NCBI GenBank assembly: GCA_018340375.1
Contig: JAFFJZ010000003.1
Location: forward strand, 20,336,001-20,400,000
Reading direction: 5' to 3'
Source of the DNA: Gonatopus flavifemur
Lineage: Eukaryota; Arthropoda; Insecta; Hymenoptera; Dryinidae
DNA: 64,000 bases
The notes beneath the pieces were generated by a model. That model did not search any database, had not been told where the DNA came from, and worked only from the letters and a program-made list of their open reading frames with translations. Made by a program: the position numbers and the translations under genes. Positions 57,301-64,000 of this stretch are shown here, one piece after another. Each line of letters begins with the position of its first letter. The first letter of the stretch is position 1.

Positions 57301-60300
57301 AAAAACCAAAAAATGAATGTTTTGATTTTGAATACAGATGAAGATTATCGATTTAGATCAAAAGAATTTTCTCTTGAATATTGATGCACTTATTCAAACG
57401 TCTGTTTAACCTCCCAGTTAAAAATTTTTCAACTTTTCAAATAAGATTTTATTCTTCATACGTGAAAATTCATATCTACATATTTCAAAATACTCCCCTT
57501 ACATTTGGAATCAAGATATTTCGATTCAACGTCGCGACGATTGATAGATCGACACCAGCAAAGCATTGCAAAAGAATCTTATTTTCCATCGAATATCGGA
57601 TATCAAAAAATCAGATTATAAGTATATTCTTCACACCGGAGAATTGAAAATATGATTTCACGGGGGCAATCGAATATACTCACCCAAGTGAAACCCAGAC
57701 AATTGATGGCGTCCGATAACATTTCACCCAACATGCTGGCCGGAGAATTGAGGGCTGGAAAATACGCGTGCATATGTGGACTTTGCCAATGAGTGACCCC
57801 TGGCATGATGCATCTCTCCACGTCTGCGAAAATATCTTCCCATGGTTCACCGTCCGTAGGTGCAGAACCTGGCAGTACGTTTCTCAAGTAACCCGGTGAT
57901 ACCGCTGGATAAACTCGACGCGTTCTTATGTTCGTCAAATAATCAGCGATATAATCCACCATCTCCTTGCCTGACGAATTTCAATCAAATTGTGATTTTA
58001 TTTCGTTTTATTCGAAATAACGAGACAATTGAGTTGAATTTGTTCAAAGTTTGTTTGACTCTCATCGTCGTCGAATGACTTGAGAAATGAAAACAAAGCT
58101 TCCAATTAAATTAGACAATGTACTTTCTTTTGTAGGATGTTTGTTCTCTAAAACATTGTTGGTTGTTCAAGATTTCGAATTAATACTTTAATCGATTTCT
58201 TTCTTTCTTCCTTCTTTTTCAGCAGTTATTTCTAATACATTCAATTCATCTTCACGCTGTTAGAATGTTATATATTCTTCTTTTAATGGAAGAGCGAACG
58301 AACAAATTCCGAGTTTCTTTTGCATGTTTGAGATCTAGTATCTCCTTCAAATTCCACCATCATCGTTAAATCATCATATAATATCTTCACCGGATGTCAT
58401 ACTTGGTGATAAACAAAAAAAGAAATTGGAGTTGATACGTAAAAAGAATAGTTTCATAAAGGATCCGTTAAAAAATTTAAATTCATGATGATATCATTTA
58501 AGAACCTTTCATTAGTTAAGCTGACAAAATATTCCATGTCAACCTCAAGTGCCGGATGTAAACAACAAATGGTTATTTCACCTGTGACGATATCTCGTAA
58601 TCGGATCAACGTTAAGATTTACATATCGCAAATGATTACTTCAATTTATTATCGATAAGGGTATTATGTACACGCGTTACGTTATATAATGTACGTTAAT
58701 TTATTCTCAGTATTTCAGTGCAGAGATTTATGTGGATGAAAAATCGTGAGGCTATTATTAACTTGTTCTTTCAGCAACCGACATGTTTAAAATGAAATCG
58801 CAACGGATCTGTCGCAAAAGGTTTTTCCATGGAGTTCCTCGAGTTTATGTTTTTCATTCATCACTCCTTGAAATCGTTTCGTTCGATAATTCAAATAATA
58901 TTGAATTTTTTGACAAAAATCAATGTATGGAATACTTTTGAAGTACCCTGAGGGAAGGAGAGTCATTGAGACAAAATAATATTTCATTTGAGCCAATTAA
59001 ATAGCATTCTGGTGAATGGAATGGTGTTTCTGAAAACCAGGTGAAAAACCATTTCATTCGGTACACTGTCAAAAATGTTGATAGGAAAACTCCTATGAAT
59101 TTATGTGAAGTATATAATTAACATATACACGCGGTAGGAATTTTCTATATTCGTCCAGAAATTTACTATGAAATAGTGGTAAACATCCAGTGAAAGCTTA
59201 GAATTTTCAGTGGGATTTATAGGAAATTTCATACACATACATTAATTTCCCATCCATTGATTAGAATTATCCGGTTGCAATGTGCAGGAAATTTGCGATC
59301 ATTTTTTAAAGTGAGGATAAAATTGACTGATCTGCAGAAATATTTCATAGATGGGGTTGGATGGAATATTAAATATGTCTGAAAAACTCTACACTGTGGA
59401 ATTTTTCCCCAAAAATGGTGGCAGCAAATTTCCTCCATAGATGGGGAATTTTTAACCATAATCTGGTGAACTTTCCCTTCATTTGTAAGGGATTCAACAC
59501 CCAAAGAACAAAATCATCCCTAAAAGTAGTGAAGAAATCCTTCATTTTTGATGAAAAAACAATTCCTCCGCGATAAGGGGACGAAATCCACCAACAGTGT
59601 GAAGGAAAACTCTGAGGATTTATGGACATTGTTTTACTCTTTGAAAACCTTTGGATACCTTGGAAGAATTTTAAAAAACTGTTGCTCTTTGAACACGTTT
59701 TTCCGCTGAAAATTCGTGTTGATATCTATGAATATCGCTGAAGAATTCTGAATTTGTCTGAAAAATTCTTCACCGAACACCTCTAAAATTTTCAGAGATT
59801 TTCAGATGAATGTTTCCACCAAGGCTGGATTTGTTAACTCGCTGAACATTCGAAAACCCCAAAAAACTATCGTTCAAGTTATAATTTCCAGTTTCAGGAC
59901 AATAATTCGAATTTGGAAAATCATGAGTTTCAGCGGAATGGACATAAATTTGTAGTGATAGTGACAACAATTGTTCCTCGAAATCGGAATCATTTTTGGA
60001 TGAAATGAAACCAGTTGAAAAAGTCATGTGCCTGTCTATTCGCAGAGTATTTTTCCCTTCGTGTTTATAGAATATTGCGTGAAGAATAGAGTTCCCTTAT
60101 GAGAACATGAACGATCAACAATCGCCCGTTAGAACTAGAATGAGCTGTAGACATTTGGAGGTTCATTGGACGTTCGTTCCCAGGTTAAACAAACCCATTG
60201 ATTCTCGCCAAATCTCATTAAATCTTGCACAATGTTCTGACCAAATCCTATCCAACCTTTTTTTTCAATGAGATTCAATCAGATGAATATATATGTTGTC

Positions 60301-63267
60301 AAAGTGATTCTGATTGAGTCCTGCCAAATCTGATTTAATCTTGTCCATGGAATTTCATTTCGTCAAATCCTGTAGATTTTTCTAGCCAGGGTTGAATCTA
60401 AATTCATTGGACCTGTGTTCTTTTGAGGTTGATAAATACTCCTGAAGTGAGAGAAGAAATTAGAAATAGTGAAAATATTCGGAAAGAGAAGAGAATATTT
60501 CCTGCACATTACTCTATTCAAATATTCGACAGTTAGAAAATTTAGTCACTGCGTAAATAAAAATTTAGTTGCGCCAGCTCAATTTTATTGCTCACATTTT
60601 ATTCATATTTCAGACAGCTAGACTTTTATTTACCCCAACTAGAGAGTCTAGCTAGCCTAAATAAAAGTCTAGCTGCGGTAACTAACATTTAGTTGTCCCA
60701 ACCAGGTACCTTTCTCTCAGTATTAAACTCACAGAAAGGATTTCTTGAAATGAGAAAATTTTATCTTGTCGCTGGGATAAAACTCATTTTTTTCTTGAAC
60801 CTAGAAAATGAGTTTTGTCCCAGTGACAGGAAAAATTTCCTTATTTCAAGAAATCTTTTCTGCGAGTGTAGCGTAAGTCTGTGTCACCATTAATTTAGGC
60901 TTGAACCAACATTGGTTTTATAACAAAAGCTTTGGATCCGTCAACGTCACAGAGTCACTAAATCAGGTTTATGCTAGCGTTGGCAAACTTCCGCCACTGT
61001 TGTCCCAGGCCCAAAATTCAGGCTTCCTAATCACTGAAGCGATGTTATCATTCCAGGCCTTATTCAAACTCCTGGGTCCGTTTTGCGCCATTGGTAATTC
61101 TTTTCCATCATCATTTCCTGTATATTCGTATTCTTCATGCATAAAACGACATCGCCTGGTTAAAGGACAATAAAATCTTTATTATGTATGGAAGGTATTT
61201 TCCATATATTCCATCTCTTCTCATATGTTGAACGTTCAAACATATATGGATTAAATGTAGATTATCTCAACGAGCATTGACGCTGATTCAAGCGAATATT
61301 GGAATAAGTGAAATGTAAAAAGTTTCAATATTGTTCTGGTTACGTTTCCATGTTACTCACAATTCTCCAAAAACATACACGGAAAAAATGAACTGTTAAT
61401 GTTACCAGAGCTCCGGTTGCTATGTGGACTGCAACCATAGTAACATTGGGTTCAACACAACGATTTAACGTGCTAAGAATATTCGTAGAATATGCAATGA
61501 ACATTCGTGCGTTGCTTATCTTAAGAAAGAAGACAATTTAACAAAAATTCCGGCGATTGAACGTTTAGATAACTTGGTTGGTTATACAGAGAACGTGCAA
61601 GTAATGTCTCAGGGTGTTCTAAGAACGTCTCATGTATGTCCCAGGTACTTGCAGATGTCCCAGTTAGTTCTATCCATGTGCACCGTGCAACATTCTGGGA
61701 ACGTGTTCAATAAAGGTTTTCACAACGTTGTGCGAAGCTGCACACATGTTTTTAAGATTAGTTCCCATGAAAGTACGTTGGGAAAACATTATGAGAACGA
61801 CGCGTAGGAGATGGAAAGTATGTGTTGAAAACATGTTCAGGGGCATTCAAAATGCAGGTACTCTGTACGTTTGGAGAACCTACTTTCCGGAGACCAAAAG
61901 ACGCAGAACCGAGTGCATGTTTTCAAAACGTTCAGATAACTTTCTGTGCTGTCTGGGAATAGATTATTTCAAATACTGAAAATAACATCAACCATGCAAT
62001 AAAAAATTAATGACAATTAATCATTTCTTTGAATACGTCAGGGACTACTGGCGATCTGGACATTGCCAACATTCGGAATGTTCTAGTTTTTCTTGAAACT
62101 AATTTGAAGATTGTTATATAGTAAGCTAGCGGGGAAATATCATTCCATTACCTCACATCATTAGGAAGAACAACTAACACAGAGTAATTGTTTTTAAATT
62201 TTAAGGACAGTAAGTCAATTAGTAGATTCAATAATCTAGAAAATTTTCCTTATAAATGTGTTTGAATGTTACTGTATACAAGGATTTTAATTAGCAGATA
62301 TCTGTTTTTGGTTCAGAACCAGAGATTTCAGTCTGTCAATAGATTTCCAGAAATTTCTTCCCCCTGTCAATTTCAGGGCAAAATAGTTCACTACTCCAAT
62401 CGCGCATTTTCTTCTATTTATCATTGGAAAGGTCAACGAATGATTCAACAATTTGGTTCTCAGGCGGTGTCGATGATCATTTTCTCAAACAGTAAGTCTT
62501 GAAGAACCCTTGTTATAACAGCAACAGGGAATTCTAAATAAATATGTGTTCAATGCCTAAAAGTTTCTTCGTGAAATTCCAATGTGAGTTACGTATGAAC
62601 ATCAAATTCTTCGTCGAGAGTTCATTTTGAATTCAAAGTATTCAAAACTAATTCACGTTTACTATCATAACGGGAACTCTTTGCAGGGACTCTTGTATAC
62701 AGTTGTATACCGTATGGATCAGAATATATATAAAGTATTATTGATGCATTGAAACTTTTTCAAACAGTCTCATCATCGAATCTAAATCCTGTTCAATGAG
62801 CAATGTTTTCACCTTATCAAAGGAGGAAAGACAGTCGAACCGAAGAAACATTCCCTACTTCCCTTACGATACTTAACTTTTGAAATAGAAAGAAAGCTAG
62901 AGATCAACAGAAAAAGACAATATCGTCGGCTATAAAATCTACATTACTCTCCCCTGCTCTCCGCTGTCGTTCATTTCTCTTTATTGACACCGTTTTCAAC
63001 ATCCCTCGAAAATCCCTGGCAACACATATATTCGACGCTGATTCCGTAAACGGATACATACATGATCGAGAATTCAATGATCGTTGCTTTATATGTACGT
63101 TTGAAATTGTTCGAGCAAGAAAACTACGACGACGACGATCGCTACAAAGTACCGTTTCTCATAAATTCAAACAAGCTTTGATTTCCCTTTTTCTCTTTTT
63201 TGTTTGGATTATTTCAAAAAAAGACGAGGCATTACTCACCATATTTACGGTACTCTTCCAAATTCAT
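48380..63267 (-). CDS. Hdc: Histidine decarboxylase (PLP-dependent)
   Basis: Decarboxylates histidine to histamine, the insect photoreceptor and mechanosensory transmitter; cytosolic (family knowledge). Fifteen coding exons: 63267-63240, 57970-57684, 57280-57026, 56790-56647, 55958-55892, 55807-55645, 54811-54741, 54130-54111, 53874-53776, 52825-52605, 51914-51805, 50599-50429, 50163-50087, 49775-49646, 48747-48380; 2211 nt, 736 residues, all phases agree. It opens [23 protein letters not shown] site NPSKW has K303, with [11 protein letters not shown] upstream. The mobile-loop Tyr is near 332 (VDPLYLKH). Ser352 in QIPLS corresponds to human Ser354, where DOPA decarboxylase has Gly, supporting histidine specificity. 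The C-terminal extension carries [20 protein letters not shown] and [18 protein letters not shown], as in Drosophila Hdc, then a Ser/Asp-rich tail ending in a Cys cluster (CGKGVCQKC). An acceptor AG lies seven bases before the ATG, so a 5' UTR exon lies upstream. Exon 8 is only 20 bp. Reading through the exon 11 donor gives a shorter end stopping at 51758. Confidence 0.97.
50919..51180. mobile_element. MITE with CTCGCACTGAGAAA ends in an Hdc intron
   Basis: The left end CTCGCACTGAGAAAAAG and the right end TTCTTTCTCAGTGCGAG are inverted. It is 262 bp, non-coding, with repeated ATTTGATT / CAAATC motifs. Confidence 0.75.
52418..52567. mobile_element. 150-bp element with CCCATACAG termini in an Hdc intron
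   Basis: The left end is CACATACAGAATAATTATGT then CCCAAATGAACTC; the right end read in reverse is CCCATACAGGACGCTGTTCCC. It shares GTCCCAAATGAACTC with the element at 46133. Confidence 0.6.
59390..59630. mobile_element. Repeat with AATGTCCA end, copy 2
   Basis: Inverted copy of 47320-47500. TTCCTCCGCGATAAGGGGA and GGGATTCAACACCCAAAGAA correspond to the reverse complement of the first copy. Internal differences and small insertions are visible. The outer left end is unclear. Confidence 0.6.
60545..60706. repeat. CTAGACTTTTATTTA motif repeat
   Basis: AGCTAGACTTTTATTTA at 60616 and TAAATAAAAGTCTAGCT ending at 60674 are perfect inverted partners around AACTAGAGAGTCTAGC. TTTAGTT variants extend to both sides. 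Confidence 0.65.
60726..60869. mobile_element. 144-bp hairpin element
   Basis: The left arm ACTCACAGAAAGGATTTCTTG continues through GCTGGGATAAAACTCATTTT. The right arm reads AAATGAGTTTTGTCCCAG and then CAAGAAATCTTTTCTGCGAG, complementary with few mismatches. There is a short AT-rich loop. Confidence 0.75.
61581..61957. mobile_element. AACGTT-saturated element with CCCAGACAGCAC end
   Basis: The left end TTATACAGAGAACG is followed by ATGTCTC. The right end read in reverse is CCCAGACAGCACAG. AACGTTC, GAACGT, ACAACGTTGT and GTTCCCA variants recur throughout the 377 bases. No coding capacity is supported. Confidence 0.5.
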
Positions 63268-64000
63268 GTTAGACCTGCAACAGATGCAAATCTTTCCTGT
63301 AGAGATAATTTTCTTCTTATCACTTTAAATGATACAAAAAAGTAACAATTTTGTGCACCCTATTGCAATATTGTGTATATATATATATATATATATTTAT
63401 GTATATATACAACACGGCAAATACAATAATACCGAGTCGAAGTATAAAACTTCACAACACCCAAATTTCGAAATTTCGATCGCACCGCTTTACACGCATG
63501 TGTGCGGTAGAGTAAAGGTAACTTGCGGGAGAAATTGATCAAATTGTCACAAGTGGTGAGATGACGATGGATGTATGAATCGGATACACCAGCCGCTGAC
63601 CAAGCGCTCCTCGCGTCGCGTGGCCGAAGATATACTCGCGAATATAATGCGTTAATGATGAAAAGGTGAAGCGCAAGGGGAGAAGGAGGCGGAGAAGGAA
63701 AAGGAAAAATAGTCCGGGGTTGGAAACTTTGTTTGAAGTACCTCGTGTGCGATTTTTATAAGGATTCTTCTGACCATCGATCGTTTTAAACTTTGTGTCA
63801 TAGTGAGCTTATTAGGGTAGTGTCACAAGGCTTATCGCGGCCTAGAACTCAATTGATGAAAGATGCTACATTTATGAGTATTTTTAAATATGAAAATAAA
63901 CAAAAGTAAGCGCGCGTGTTGATGAAATTCAGAATTTCGATTAAATATTTTGGGGATGCACTTTATTCTCTAAATTCAAATAACTGAAATCTCTCTATTT
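63268..64000 (-). promoter_or_regulatory. Hdc upstream region with CpG-rich patch and TATA-like box
   Basis: An (AT)n tract covers 63371-63400. A CpG-rich patch lies at about 63585-63670 (CTCCTCGCGTCGCGTGGCCG). On the minus strand TATAAAAA (plus 63753-63760) is followed some 20-30 bases later by ACTTCAAAC, an initiator-like site. Because the Hdc start codon sits just after a splice acceptor, a 5' UTR exon is expected in this region. That this TATA box serves Hdc is an inference. Confidence 0.35.

Larger units (their letters stand above)
57971..63239. other. Hdc intron 1, repeat-rich
   Basis: This 5.3-kb intron separates the 28-base first coding exon from the rest of the enzyme. It holds the repeats at 59390, 60205, 60545, 60726 and 61581. 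Reading frames inside it (for example 60901-61173 and 61574-61979) have no domain or splice context. Regulatory elements could lie here, but none is recognised. Confidence 0.6.

Noticed and set aside
60901..61173. 90-codon frame in Hdc intron 1
   Set aside because: No domain, no splice sites in phase, and flanked by hairpin repeats.

Overview
The window is a stretch of AT-rich, intron-containing animal DNA, almost certainly from an insect. Two large genes match well-known insect families exon by exon: the Rac exchange factor myoblast city (DOCK1 class) and histidine decarboxylase. The intergenic space is crowded with short inverted-repeat elements. A hymenopteran origin is possible, but nothing here proves the order.

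Layout: (1) 965-12436, minus strand: myoblast city/DOCK1, 22 coding exons, 2027 codons reconstructed with every splice phase agreeing. (2) 13580-15462, plus strand: ERGIC2, five coding exons, head to head with mbc across about 1.1 kb. (3) 16782-18791, minus strand: an unrecognised predicted secreted proline-rich basic protein in four exons, convergent with ERGIC2. (4) 18792-34500: about 15.7 kb with no convincing protein gene. It holds many hairpin elements (MITEs), a CpG-rich block at 25.06-25.32 kb, and an 812-bp element with terminal inverted repeats that carries a small coiled-coil reading frame. (5) 34501-41324, plus strand: a Ly6/uPAR GPI-anchored protein in four coding exons, with a roughly 4-kb first intron inside the repeats. 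(6) 41325-48379: no supported gene beyond UTRs; repeats. (7) 48380-63267, minus strand: histidine decarboxylase, 15 coding exons, 736 residues, including the insect-type C-terminal extension and a 20-bp microexon. Its first intron (5.3 kb) is full of repeats. (8) 63268-64000: upstream region of Hdc with a CpG-rich stretch and a TATA-like box.

The genes do not form one pathway. Mbc drives Rac activation at the membrane, ERGIC2 belongs to the early secretory pathway, the Ly6 protein and the unknown protein are secretory-pathway products, and Hdc makes histamine, the insect photoreceptor transmitter. The least explained part of the window is its repeats. Several elements share termini of the type CCCAnACAGYAC, followed by a GTCCC block, while their interiors are saturated with an element-specific short palindrome (GAATTC, AGATATCT, AACGTT and others). 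All coordinates and splice sites were read by eye. No database search was run.
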